Below, piece by piece: positions 54,361-64,000 of a DNA stretch of 64,000 nucleotides. The stretch's first letter is position 1. Each line of letters begins with the position of its first letter. The translations under genes were made by a program, and so were the position numbers. The notes under the pieces are model-generated. The model had not been told where the DNA came from, searched no databases, and saw only the letters and a list, made by a program, of their open reading frames with translations. Origin of the DNA: Eutreptiella sp. 'Long Island Sound 2002' (taxonomy: Eukaryota; Euglenozoa; Euglenophyceae; Eutreptiales; Eutreptiaceae); assembly GCA_964036045.1 (NCBI GenBank), contig OZ038378.1:182368944-182432943 (forward strand). The letters are read 5' to 3'.

Positions 54361-57063
54361 CTACTTCCCGCCCAAATCCCCTGCCTCAAGGGATGGCAAA
54401 AACGTCCCGCCCCCCCTCACCTCCGGCGTAAACCAAACCAGCGAGAATCGGTCAGGACCGGCAAAGGGATTCGTCCAGTGCCTTAACCGCCATCCATCGA
54501 ACTCCAGCGGCCGGTACCGGACGTCGTGTGGCGCCCCCTCAACGACCAGCTCCCCCCCGACATAGTCCCCCAAACCGACGATCATTGACACGCTCTGCCC
54601 GAACCCCCTGCCGCTGTCGACGTGGGGCGTGAACTGCGCGTTGCAGTTGACGGCGCAGTGCGACGAGGCCGGTCGCTTTGAGACGGGAGGGGCCGTGTTC
54701 GCGCGGCCATCATCGCCCGCTCGCGGGAGCTCCTGTTCCGATAACGCCTCCTCCAACTCGAACACGGCCTCCACGAGCTCCGGGAAGAGCGCGTTGCCCC
54801 GCGGAAGGGGGGCTGCCCCCACGCGGTCCGAGTACACGCCGTCCTGAAACTTTGGATTCACCACCGTGAAGGACCCGGCACTCGATCCCGCTCCTGATCG
54901 CTCGTCGGCGGGCTGGGCACTGCGCCAGAAGCTGATCCCGGCGACGAGCGCACACGTCAGCGCGAGAGCGACTACCGGGAGGCCCGCGTGGTACCCGGCG
55001 GCGACGAACAGCCACGGCACGACGGCCCAGCGGCGCCGCCCTCCCTCTTCGCCTCCACCACCTCCGCCGCGGCGAATCACAGCGGAGCGGGCGGCGGAGG
55101 TCTCCGGCCACTCCGCCGACGCGACGATCCCCCGCAACAGCGCCAGCGTGCGCGCGTAGCGGTCGGGCGGACGGAGCTCCCCGTGCGAAGGCGGCGGGTA
55201 CCCCCGGGGGGCCTCCCGCTGCCGCCGCACGTCCGCGAGCGCCGCGCGGATACGCGGCGCGACGGTGTCACGCAGGGCCGCCAGCCACCGCTCCTCCTCG
55301 GCCACTGCGTCCCGGCGCGCCCTACGCCGCAGGAGCCGGTCCTGCGCCCACCCCACGGCCGCGGCGGGAGGGACGCCGCCGCCCCCGTCGCCGTCGTCCC
55401 CCGCGACACCGTCCTCGAAGATCCCGCGCCCGGCGGTGAGGGCCAGCTCGTCGAAGTGGAAGCGCGCCCCCGCGAGGTACAGTCGCCCCGCCGGCGCCGC
55501 CGCCGTCTCCACGACGTAGTCCGCGCGCGTGGCCGCGTCGAACACGTCGGGCGGCAGCCACCCGTGCGCGACCGCCAGCGCCGTGCCGACGACCCGCCGG
55601 ACCTGCTGCCGCACGAAGTCATCGCCCCGGAACTCCAGCACCGCGACGACCTCCGGACGCCCCGCCCCCGGCCCCGGCCCGTCGCCCCCGACGAACTGCG
55701 CGACGCGCGCGCGGTCCAGCACGCGCCACACAGGGCCGTGGCTCGGGCTCGCGTCCCCCCGCAGCGCGGGGTCCGCGAAGTTGTGCCACGCCCGCCGCTC
55801 TTTGTGCGCGAGGTCCCCGAAGCGCCCCGCGGCCGCCCGGACGCCGGCTGCGCGGATCGCGGCGGGTGGCAGCGTCGCGCTCTCGGCCGATTTCAGGGCG
55901 GCCTTGAGGCGGTGCAGAGCTGAGCCCGGCGGGGGCCGGCTCCGCGCCCGGTCCGCATGCCCCCCCGCGGCCGCTGACCGCTTCGCGACCGCCCGGTCCA
56001 GCCACCACCGCTCCAGCGCCGCGCCGTCCGGCAGCCACCGCAGCGGCAGGAGGTAGTGGTAGACACGCTGCGTGCAGCTGCGCTCCGCGTGCAGCCGCGT
56101 GTCCGGCGGGAGCCACTTGCACGAGAGCAGCTCCACGCAGACTGCGGGGGCCGTGGCGTTGTGCAGGTGGTCGCGGGCTAAGGACAGCAGCCGCTTCAGG
56201 AAGTGGGCCCGTGCCTCAGCGCCCCCCCGTCCGCTGTCGCCGCCCGGCGGAGCAGGCGCCAGGAAGCTCATCACCATCACGTCCCCCGCCGCGGCGGCGC
56301 CAATCTCTTGGGACAGCGCCCTGTGCCGCAGTCCGGCCGTTGTGGTCTGGGTGCTGCTCACGATCTCCACGTCAACGTCCAGCCCCCGGTCGCGTCGGAA
56401 GTGCGTCGCCAGCGCGGCCCCCACCGCCTCCCGCAGCCGGGCCCCTGCGAGTTCGGCCTCCGGCGTCCGGTGGTGCAGCGTGCCATCGACGGCGGGCGCG
56501 GAGTCGTAAGCGAAGAGGAAGGCCACGGTCTGGCGCACGGCCGCCGGGCGCAGGGCGGCGGACCTGCCAGGGTTGGCGAGGGGGGCACAGCCAGGGTCGG
56601 ACCGCAGGTGACGAAAAAGTGCATTCCGGGACTCAAAGACCACCCCGCAGAACCCGCACTGGTGTGTCGTCGCCCGGTCCCGCCCCGTGTGCTCGGGCCC
56701 CACCTCCTCCACGGGCCCGGGGGCAGTGGCACTGGCGCGGCGCAGCGTGGGTGGGTGTGTGGAAGGGGAGGCCCATGAGGGGGCCAGGGTGGAGTGGAGG
56801 GAGGGGCGGAATGCAGGGGATGACTGCAGACCGCCCGCAGCCGCGAACAGCAGTGCCAACGACATCCAGACCATGGTAAGCCGATCCAGGGGGCCTCGGC
56901 AGGTCATCATACCGGGCATGACCTCAACAGATCGGAGCCATGCAACAATAGTGGACATGAACCCTGCAGCAGCAGTGCGCCTTGCAGCTGGTACTTTGCA
57001 CAAACCGAGTGATTCGACACCAAAGCCTCCAGACAGCCATCGCCCTGTGGCATCCTGATGCAC
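54361..57063 (-). CDS. Fusion: C2HC finger / TruA-like pseudouridine synthase (no catalytic Asp) / membrane segment / 2OG-Fe(II) oxygenase
   Basis: The frame is 900 codons, with GC far above its surroundings. ATG at 57063 is possible; Met64 (near 56874) starts a hydrophobic leader (MVWMSLALLFAAAGGL) and is a plausible true start. C136/C139/H152/C159 form a C2HC finger. Residues about 175-545 are TruA-like: RVYHYLLPL (333-341), WHNFADP (426-432), FRGDDFVRQQVRRVVG (478-493). The catalytic RTDxGVHA box reads TTTAGLRH (239-246), Asp replaced by Thr, so pseudouridylation is unlikely. Two hydrophobic stretches at about 680-712 could span a membrane. Residues 805-880 are a 2OG oxygenase of prolyl-hydroxylase type: HVD (814-816), GGELVVEG (836-843), distal RHWTNPF (His862) and RFSLVW (Arg872). 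The Fe triad and 2OG Arg are all present. Target unknown; one protein or mis-joined exons cannot be settled here. Confidence 0.75.
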   Translation of the reverse strand: MHQDATGRWLSGGFGVESLGLCKVPAARRTAAAGFMSTIVAWLRSVEVMPGMMTCRGPLDRLTMVWMSLALLFAAAGGLQSSPAFRPSLHSTLAPSWASPSTHPPTLRRASATAPGPVEEVGPEHTGRDRATTHQCGFCGVVFESRNALFRHLRSDPGCAPLANPGRSAALRPAAVRQTVAFLFAYDSAPAVDGTLHHRTPEAELAGARLREAVGAALATHFRRDRGLDVDVEIVSSTQTTTAGLRHRALSQEIGAAAAGDVMVMSFLAPAPPGGDSGRGGAEARAHFLKRLLSLARDHLHNATAPAVCVELLSCKWLPPDTRLHAERSCTQRVYHYLLPLRWLPDGAALERWWLDRAVAKRSAAAGGHADRARSRPPPGSALHRLKAALKSAESATLPPAAIRAAGVRAAAGRFGDLAHKERRAWHNFADPALRGDASPSHGPVWRVLDRARVAQFVGGDGPGPGAGRPEVVAVLEFRGDDFVRQQVRRVVGTALAVAHGWLPPDVFDAATRADYVVETAAAPAGRLYLAGARFHFDELALTAGRGIFEDGVAGDDGDGGGGVPPAAAVGWAQDRLLRRRARRDAVAEEERWLAALRDTVAPRIRAALADVRRQREAPRGYPPPSHGELRPPDRYARTLALLRGIVASAEWPETSAARSAVIRRGGGGGGEEGGRRRWAVVPWLFVAAGYHAGLPVVALALTCALVAGISFWRSAQPADERSGAGSSAGSFTVVNPKFQDGVYSDRVGAAPLPRGNALFPELVEAVFELEEALSEQELPRAGDDGRANTAPPVSKRPASSHCAVNCNAQFTPHVDSGRGFGQSVSMIVGLGDYVGGELVVEGAPHDVRYRPLEFDGWRLRHWTNPFAGPDRFSLVWFTPEVRGGGTFLPSLEAGDLGGK

Positions 57064-57334
57064 TCCTTTTGACGCTTACCTTTTGTGGGGAGACATGGGT
57101 TGTTTTGTTGTGCGGACAGGGGCGTTCCTGCACAGCAAGGGCACATCGCGGGCACAGCGCCCATTAGGAAGTCAGGTTTCCTGTGATCCACCCGGCACTA
57201 GGGACGCATACGTCCACAGGGCAAAAATAGCAGATTTAGCCAGCGATCCGGCATTTTCATTGTGAAACATAGCTTTATCTGAGTTCTTGGACTGAGTAAG
57301 AATCTGAGCAGTCCTGTGTACGGGAACACAGTGG
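57064..57334. other. No gene; upstream region of the fusion gene
   Basis: This is DNA 5' of the minus-strand ATG. Composition falls back to about 50% GC. No TATA box or initiator could be supported. Confidence 0.4.
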
Positions 57335-57450
57335 GGGAGTGTTTGCCCTGCGCACGCCCTGCGCGCACCCTACGCGCTACTTTTATGATGCCTCTCCCAA
57401 ATTGAGTCCCCAAGTTTACCATTACGGCATGAAGCCCCCGAGTAGACCAA
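57335..57450. repeat. Dispersed repeat, family R3 (copy 2)
   Basis: TGCCCTGCGCACGCCCTGCG, CGCGCTACTTTTATG, CCCAAGTTTACCATTACGGC and AAGCCCCCGAGTAGACCAA match blocks at 28130-28260. The CCCAAGTTCACCATTACCCA block at 49263 is a further fragment. Confidence 0.5.
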
Positions 57451-58756
57451 CAGCTGCCCCTTGCCTACCAAATGAAGGAACAAACCATCCATGCACAACA
57501 TTGAACAGACTGCCACAGACTGTATATCCTCCGGACGGATGGGATCATAGTCTGGGACCGGTAGCCGTGTCGCCATTGTGGCGAGCAAGTCCATCATTGC
57601 GCTAGATTTGCTCATGTGTCTGTGCACTACGGGCCTCGGACTCTTGACGGTGACTGGGGATCTACCCCATGATGACTCGCTTGTGTTGCGTGTTGTCGGT
57701 GTACCCGGGCCAGAATGCGCAGGGTCCCTTTTGTCACCGCAGCTCCCGCGGCTTGGTACTCAGAGCCCGTGATTTCCACGGTTTGGAGGCCGCCGTCGGA
57801 ATACAGGGACAAGCCTTCATGCCGCTTTGATTAGACGAACCCCTTCAAACGCACCAAAGTGTAGACGAAGCAAACGTGGTACCCATAGGCCGCCGGGTTG
57901 GCGCCCTAGGACCCGCAGGGACAAAATCGGAGCGCTAATGCTCCCTCAGTGGTTATTGCGGTCGGAGGGGTTTGCCGGCTAGGGCCGGACCCTGAGGGGT
58001 GTTCAGCCATTTCAGGGGTTGTTGATGGGGGGTGGGGTCCCCCCCGTGTGACATTCCGTCGGGTTGCTGTTTCTTTACGGGCACAATCACCTGTGTTGTG
58101 TCGAGTCGGTGTGTTCTCTCGGCCGTTACGGCGTGGGGTGGAGGGAAGTTGGCTTGCGCAGGGCAACGAATGCTCGGCTCACATATGCCCCCGTAACACA
58201 GGTATATGGTCATAGCCATGAATCCCAGTTCATTGTTTTGACTGGCTGCACTACAACGCAAACCAGATATGTGCCGAATGTTGCCTTTAGTTCGCCGTCC
58301 ACCACATGCCTCGCCGCGTCTCCATGTGCGTGCAGCCCAACACTTCTACCCCTCCATCCGGCGTCGTAGTGGTCCCCCATGTGCCTCCCCGCCACGTTGG
58401 CCTGGGCGTGGGGCGCAAGCCCCTCACCAATGTGTGGGTCGCTCCTGTGCATCCCGCGCTCCTTGATGGTTGCAGGTGGTGTGCACTTCACGAGTGGGGC
58501 ATGCACTTTGGGACGGCGAGGGGACGGACGCGGTCCTCCATGTCCACGAGCGCATGAACGCTCCCCGGCATCTCCTAGCCTCGCGGTTGAGGCGGGTGGC
58601 ATCTGCACCTGTGTGGTGTCCTAGGTGGCTTACGGTGCACGGTGGCCACGCCGTTGTCCTTGGTTCAGCCCACCCCGGTTTTGTCAAGGGTTCCTGACCT
58701 TTCCTCCACCATCATGACCCCCAACCCTTCATTGACCCAAAACCAGCACCTTTTTG
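57451..58756. other. No gene recognised
   Basis: Frames of up to 130 codons on both strands without motifs. GGCTCACATATGCCCCCGTA near 58168 repeats a block at 35990. Confidence 0.45.
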
Positions 58757-58880
58757 TCGGGCACCTCCGAACAGTTGGGTATGCAGCCCAGGTGTGATCC
58801 GACAGCTCACACCCCAGTCATACCCCAATAGAGGGTAGGGTATCATCGGCTTGAATATTCCTAGCCGCACACGGAACCTC
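58757..58880. repeat. Dispersed repeat, family R4 (copy 2)
   Basis: Same block order as 26218-26350 (GTCGGGCACCTCCGAACAGT, GCCCAGGTGTGATCC, GTATCATCGGCTTG). Confidence 0.65.
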
Positions 58881-58914
58881 AGTGGGGTGGGCAATGTTAC
58901 CAACGGCGTTCAAA

Positions 58915-59015
58915 GAGCCCAAGGGTAGGCAAAGTGGCTACATAACCCTTGCCGTCCGGGGGCCCAAAAGTGAGCAATAGCTACATAACCCCTGCCGTCT
59001 AAGGGGTCCCCAATG
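58915..59015. repeat. Satellite-related fragment
   Basis: AAGTGGCTACATAACCCTTG, CCGTCCGGGGGCCC and TAGCTACATAACCCCTGCCG repeat the core of the satellites at 24.4 and 28.8 kb. It sits directly after an R4 copy, just as at 26.2 kb R4 is followed by another tandem repeat. Confidence 0.6.
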
Positions 59016-61059
59016 CTCAGTGCAAGGGATGAAATCAGAGGGAAGATATCAAAGATGGGTCGGAGAGATGGGTAGGACAGTTCTGGTGGATGTGCCACAT
59101 ACTTGTCATGTTGGTGTTGTTTTTGTGGAATGTGGATGTAGTCCATTCCAAGGAATATGTTTGCAACACCACCTGGGAGCCACGGCTTACAATGTTTTTG
59201 TAACATCTAGGGGGTGCACCGTGCGCTGTGCGAAAAGTAGGCCATTTTGCCCCGATGGCCGGGGTGACACAACTGGGGGCTGCCGGCTAAGACCTCACCC
59301 CAAGCCACCACCCCCCTCCTCTATGGACCCCAAAATGGTTGTATGGATCAATGCGTTTTGTGGGCGTCAGAGGCGCCGGAGATTTTATTTTTGGCCTATG
59401 GCAGGGGATGAAATTCTGTTTCACCATATGTGTGTATACTCAGGATGCTCAGAATTTTCAGGGGATTTCAAACATTCTTTGTATCGAAAAGCCTATGAAA
59501 AGGAGAGGCGGGGTAGGAGAGAGACTGGTCAACCAATGTGCAACCAGTATGCAACCAATATGGTTTCCATGGCAAAAAATCATCACACGGCAATGATAAT
59601 GGGCACCATCCTCAGTCTGAATAGGGGTCGGCGGTGGGCGATGTGTGGTCTTTCAGGTATAAGATGCGTATGAATTTTGGGTGGGTGCAATGGATTGTCC
59701 TTCTTTGTATAAAAGTCCATTGGGTTGTAGATCGAAAATGGTGGCGTGTTTCAGATACCCTACTGTATTGAACCCGCAACACTCTGGATTGGGACGACTG
59801 CATTGCTGCAATTTGAGCACGTTATAAGCAAACAGTGGCGCTCCTTGGTCTGGATATGGCGGAGGTGGCAGAGGTGGCAGTGATGACGGTGATAACGGGG
59901 CTTTGGGCCCCAGAGATTTTGTGGTCTCCTGTGGTGGCTTACTACGAGTGGATGGTCAGCCGTGGTACTAGTAGTAGTAGTAGTAGTATGCGGCCACGGC
60001 TGCCAGAACGAGTGGCTGTGGAATATCATCACCATCCCTCCCTGCCATATTTCTTTCCAAAATTATTCAATACACAGCATGGATAACTTGTGTGTCACCG
60101 GCAGTGTTGGAGGGGTGGCCCTAGAATGTTGATCCAACGGCGATTTGGTTCAGCTAAGTTCAGGTCATGCAATGTATGATATTTGTTGAATTCGTGCATG
60201 TGAAGATGGTGATACAAGGGTGCAGCATTGTCATGGTCGTCCAATATGCAGGAGACAATATGTTGACATAATGCCAAACCATCCTCGTTCTTTGCACTCT
60301 GTTCCATTCGATGTAACATGCTTATTTATCAACGAATGCCAACACACCACCGCGCCTTGGCTGGGCCCCGTAAGGAAGGAACACACACAAGTGCAGCACT
60401 GGCGCCTTCCAGTCATGGCATGACCCACCAGTGTCGTGCGCGTCTTGTGCTGGGCAGGCAGGGAGAGGCAGACCTGGACGAGCAGGATGAGTGCTGCCAA
60501 CCGTGAGTGGGTGACTGCGGCAGCACTGGGGACCTGCGTGCGCAGGAACCTGACTGGGGGCCCGGCTGCGTGGTCGGCCCCGTAGCGGCCCATGCCATGC
60601 GGCATGGACGGCGACAGTGCGGGGAAGGGGGGGGGGGGTTCGCGGAGCGTCGCAAAGGGTGTTGCACTTGCTGCGGTATTGTGCCACCCCAGCCCAGGCG
60701 GGACCGCGGGCAACTGCCTTCTGCGGGAGGTGGGGCCAACCCTCCGGCAGCACCACCTCCTCCAGAAAATAAAATGTGTGGGTGCTCCCGCTGCTACCAA
60801 GATTGGAGGATTGTTACAATCTGAAGGCGAGCATGACATGACGGTGCGTTCCACGCATCTACACATCAAAAGTAAAACATCACAACGGAAATATGGTGCT
60901 GAAGTTAAGATTTGCGTTGTGCAAATGTCATACATTGGACTTTGGGTGGTATAAAAAACTTGGCAGAAATGTGTGGTCATGGATTCACAACCGGTCAGTG
61001 GCCACGTACCTCGTCAACTTACCTTATTTCTTTCTTGTTGCTTGCCAGCACTGAGGAGC
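59016..61059. other. No gene recognised; contains an (AGT)n tract
   Basis: (AGT)7 at about 59967-59989. A plus-strand frame of 217 codons (59020-59673) and a minus-strand frame of 249 codons (60231-60980) have no motifs and uneven composition. I do not call them genes. Confidence 0.45.
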
Positions 61060-61860
61060 TCAAACATGAATTGTGGGCACAATGAAGTAGCAAGGGCACG
61101 CCTGTTATGTGAAGATATCGTGAAAATGGAGCAAAATGAGTGGAGTCTGTTCTTTGGTGCCTGATGTTGGTCGGCAACGCATCACCACACGGTGGGTATG
61201 CACTGAGAATCGGTTAGATGATGGATCAACGAAGGCGAAGGCGACGTTGGTAGCACATGGCTTTGAAGAAGAAGATACTGCAGGTCCTACCGTCGGCAGA
61301 AGCGTGTGGCGAGTTCTAGTGTTGGCAGCAATCAAAAGGTGGAAACCATTTGTCTGGATATCACGACAGCGTTCCTACAAGGGCATACCATCACAAGACA
61401 TGTTCATTTGCAACCTCCAAAAAGAGTTGGGCACCGATGGGAAACTGATGAAACTGCATAAAAGTGATGATTCGCCGCTGCAATGGTATAAAGCGCTGGG
61501 CGAAAAGTCACAAGGCATTGGCGGTATTGTTTGCAAGTGCAAGCCATGTTTGTGGGCATGGTTCAGTGAAGGCCTTTCAGTGCGACGTCTGATTGCGAAG
61601 GCGTGTGCTCACGTGGATAACATTTTTCTTGCTGGTGCGCTGTTGTTTGTGGAGGCGCTCTTGGACGGACACATCGTGATTCTTGTGGCGAAGTACTGAA
61701 GATCATAGCGGACCAACAGCATTACATCGAATCAACATCTGAAATCCTTTTACCAAAAGCAATCAATCCAGAGCGCCAACTGATGGCTGATGAACATGGT
61801 GCGTTCCGTTCATGTATTGGGGCTCTCGTATGGCATGCAACATCAGTAATTTAATTTCAG
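61060..61860 (+). pseudogene. Ty1/copia-type reverse transcriptase remnant
   Basis: In three frames, in the right order: KMEQNEWSLF (the M..E..W.L motif) at about 61120-61155; ITTRWVCTENRL, KAKATLVAHGFEEED at 61165-61275; LDITTAFLQG (the catalytic D.ttAFLqG strand) near 61355-61385, in a shifted frame; KLMKLHKS and LQWYKAL at 61445-61500; HVDNIFLAGA near 61608-61640, where the catalytic YVDD loop has Asp to Asn; and AFRSCIGALVWHAT near 61800-61845 (the yRs.iGaL.yla motif before RNase H). At least two frameshifts and stops are present. No LTR, integrase or RNase H was found nearby. Clearly dead. Confidence 0.82.
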
Positions 61861-63050
61861 CTTTTTGATGACAAGAAGGCCACTGCAGCACTTCGTACAT
61901 GAGTTTAAGGGCTGGTGCTGGGGGTGTTCGTCTTGCGTGGGGCCGTGCGCGGTGCACGTGGGGCGAATTTTACCTCCTTGTCAGAATGCTTCCTGTTGCT
62001 CCTGCAACATTGTCTGGGTACGTGGGCCATATGTTTGGTGAATGTCAACGCAGTGGATGTGACACATGCTTGCGAAGCATTCCAAAAATGCCAAGGGATG
62101 TGCTATTGCGAAGCGTGTTGTGCACACTGCGGCAATGTTGCTCAGATAGCTGCTATCCTTATCAGATTGAGTTCAGTGGGCAGCTTCTTACACCAAGGCC
62201 TTAATAAAGATTTCCAAAGATGTCCATAGAGCATTGAGTGCGCATGCGAGTGTGAGGTATATCCTGTGTAGCATCCTGCTGTGCATGAGCGATATAGAGC
62301 AGCATGTATAACCAATGTAGAGCACCCTCCTGTGTTCAAACGGTTTCCACTACAAAATTGCTCCATATCCAACCCAACAGAACAAGGGAACATCAATTCC
62401 ATGTTTCAAAAAAAAATAATGCAAACAGCGGATCCTCCTGCTGTCAGGGCAAGGCGCACCACGACAGCTTGTAACACTGTTACTGTTCCTCGACAAGAAT
62501 ACGTTGAGGAACCGTCTACGGAGGAGCCAGAGCTGGAATTGGAGCCACAATCAAACCTTCACAGCTCGCCACAAGGAAACACTGTTCATGGCGACAAGAG
62601 GGCATTTCACTTACAATATCCAAAAGCAGGCTTCAGCAAGAGGGCATGACTTGTGTGGGTGTGGGCAAATCATCATTTGTAGGCAGCGGGGCACACAACA
62701 ATCCCCCTCGCCGAATCTTACCTCTCCTTCAAAAGCATTCGGACGGAGATGTTCACGGATTGTCCGTTTTTTTTTTTTTGCACTGTGCCTCCCAGCTATC
62801 CGGATGTGCTGGGGGCGGGGGGGGGGGGGGGCTGGATGTCCGTCGTGGATGTCCTTGGCGACCACCAAATCCAGAAAAGGTGAGCATGGTATTTTGGGGA
62901 TCAGCGCGATGAGGGGGTCAAGACCTGCCATGGACTCATTGAAACTTCATTTGTACCATTTTGGATCTCCCAAAAAGGTTTGGGACACCCCCTGCCCACA
63001 TCTGCCGCACTTTGGGTCATCCCCTCCACATTGAAAATCTGCCTTCAGCT
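61861..63050. other. No gene recognised; possible copia 3' debris
   Basis: A 122-codon plus-strand frame (62281-62649) with a Glu-rich stretch (EPSTEEPELELEPQ) has no known domain. T run at 62768-62779 and G run at 62815-62830. Confidence 0.4.
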
Positions 63051-63063
63051 CAGGCTTCAGCTT

Positions 63064-63098
63064 CGGTTAAGGGTTGGGGTTTAAGGGTTAAGGGATCC
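63064..63098. repeat. Telomere-like degenerate G-rich repeat
   Basis: GGTTAAGGGTTGGGG and TTTAAGGGTTAAGGG resemble degenerate TTTAGGG/TTAGGG units. The tract is short and not perfect. Confidence 0.3.
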
Positions 63099-63535
63099 TG
63101 ACTGGCTTTTAACAGGGTGCAAACAACTGGGCCTTAAGAATGAAAATCGGAACCAGAATGGAACGGAACTCAAATGGTTCTGCAGGCTGATTGCCTGATG
63201 CAGAAACTGTCCTGTCGTTGGAATCTTCACATACGGTATCATCACTGTACAAATGTGCATGCTTCAGCATTCTGCAGCTGCCCACAAATTTGTATCTCGC
63301 GGTTGCAGCTGTGCTTGGACAGCGTGCTTGACACGGCGAAAAACTTTAGGTTGCACTTTGTGGTGCCCACGCATCTGGACGCATCGGGATCTCTCAGGCC
63401 GTATTCCTCCGTGTCCCCGGTGCCGAGGGTTGGGGGCTTGAGCCTGGATGTGCTTGACTAGGGCTTGGGGCCAGTGGGGAATTTCCCCCTGCGGTGACAC
63501 CCAGCTGCTCATCATTGCCCCCCCACCCCACCCCC

Positions 63536-63700
63536 GTGTCCAGCGAAAAATAAAGTCCTCAGAAAATACGGTCCGAACAGAAGTGTTCGTTGGACACGCC
63601 GTACGGTCCCTAATTAATGTGGCACCTAAACCCGGCGGCCAATTAATTGGGGCCAAAAAAAAAATTACGGTCCGAACGGAAGTGTTCGTTGAAAACGGGG
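63536..63700. repeat. Hairpin element family, second copy plus half copy
   Basis: GTGTCCAGCGAA at 63536-63547 pairs with TTCGTTGGACAC at 63586-63597 (one mismatch). The loop includes ACGGTCCGAACAG. A second right half, ACGGTCCGAACGGAAGTGTT followed by CGTTGAAAACG, lies at about 63665-63698. Homologous to 5945-6007. Confidence 0.65.
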
Positions 63701-63741
63701 GGCGGGGGGTAAAAGGCCGGAACGGCGTGGTCCCACAAAGC

Positions 63742-63790
63742 CTCAGCGGTGGTAGAGCGCCTGGTTGGAGTCCTCCAGGGGGCGGGGATG
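63742..63790 (+). other. tRNA-like head with A-box (possible SINE or tRNA pseudogene)
   Basis: GCCTCAGCGGTGGTAGAGCG resembles a tRNA D-arm and polymerase III A box. CCTGGTTGGAGTCCTCCAGG can form an anticodon-like stem. No GGTTCGA T-loop follows at the right distance, so it is not a complete tRNA. Confidence 0.3.
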
Positions 63791-64000
63791 TCCGACGTGC
63801 TGAGTGACCCCTTGCCCCCCGCCCTCCCCCCTTTCACTTCCCCTGATCATCTGAAAAGGTCAGCCGAAGCTTAATAGTGGAAACGAAACAAAGTGGACCC
63901 TCGAAAGCCTCCCCCCTTTCGAATGTCCTCTTGGGAGGACTTGTCTAGGGCGCTGTTGTATCCCCCCATCCCCCCGTCCCCCTCGCGCTGCCGCTTTAAG

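Noticed and set aside
54988-56879. Plus-strand frames of 170-310 codons
   Set aside because: They are antisense shadows of the GC-rich fusion gene; translations are Arg/Pro-rich and lack domains.
60231-60980. 249-codon minus-strand frame as a gene
   Set aside because: No domain, low-complexity stretches, and open frames on both strands in GC-rich DNA.

Overview
The window looks like nuclear DNA of a eukaryotic microbe, probably an alga or other protist. It is gene-poor and full of retroelement remains, satellites, microsatellites, foldback elements and long G/C homopolymers. It shows no operons, ribosome-binding sites or CRISPR arrays. I cannot name the lineage from sequence alone. The non-LTR retrotransposon style and a hydrophobic leader on the fusion protein would fit a dinoflagellate, haptophyte or stramenopile-type alga, but this is inference.

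Layout. 0-0.6 kb: a broken RNase H remnant. 0.6-6.3 kb: mostly non-coding, with dispersed repeats and two foldback elements. 6.3-15.4 kb: three head-to-tail copies of a 2.64-kb repeat, the third carrying a 1.36-kb insertion. 15.4-15.9 kb: a decayed Ty3/gypsy fragment. 16.8-19.5 kb: the 3' part of a non-LTR retrotransposon (minus strand). 20.0-21.8 kb: a 628-codon gene (minus strand) that reads as a Dicer-type helicase, Dicer dimerisation domain and dsRNA-binding domain, with worn ATPase motifs and no RNase III domain. 24.4-25.0 and 27.9-29.7 kb: related satellites. 30.3-31.1 and 35.2-35.9 kb: two candidate genes of unknown function.

37.9-48.4 kb: a nested array of one LINE family. A nearly complete 7-kb copy (ORF1; APE-RT-zinc finger-RNase H) and two 5'-truncated copies lie head to tail. 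Each is bounded by the same 14-bp sequence CTACTGTAGCTTGG, inside a host repeat whose empty versions occur at 5.8 and 37.4 kb. This is the signature of a sequence-specific retrotransposon. A 772-bp TA-flanked inverted-repeat element follows at 48.5 kb. 49.2-54.3 kb has no recognisable gene.

54.4-57.1 kb: a very GC-rich 900-codon reading frame (minus strand) fusing a C2HC finger, a TruA-like pseudouridine synthase domain lacking its catalytic Asp, a membrane segment and a 2OG-Fe(II) oxygenase domain. 57-64 kb: dispersed repeats, a Ty1/copia reverse transcriptase remnant at 61.1-61.9 kb, and another copy of a short hairpin family.

The three most notable items are the pseudo-Dicer gene, the TruA-oxygenase fusion and the site-specific LINE array. 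G/C runs of 10-16 bases sit exactly where several retroelement frames break, so some frameshifts may be sequencing errors or real slippage.
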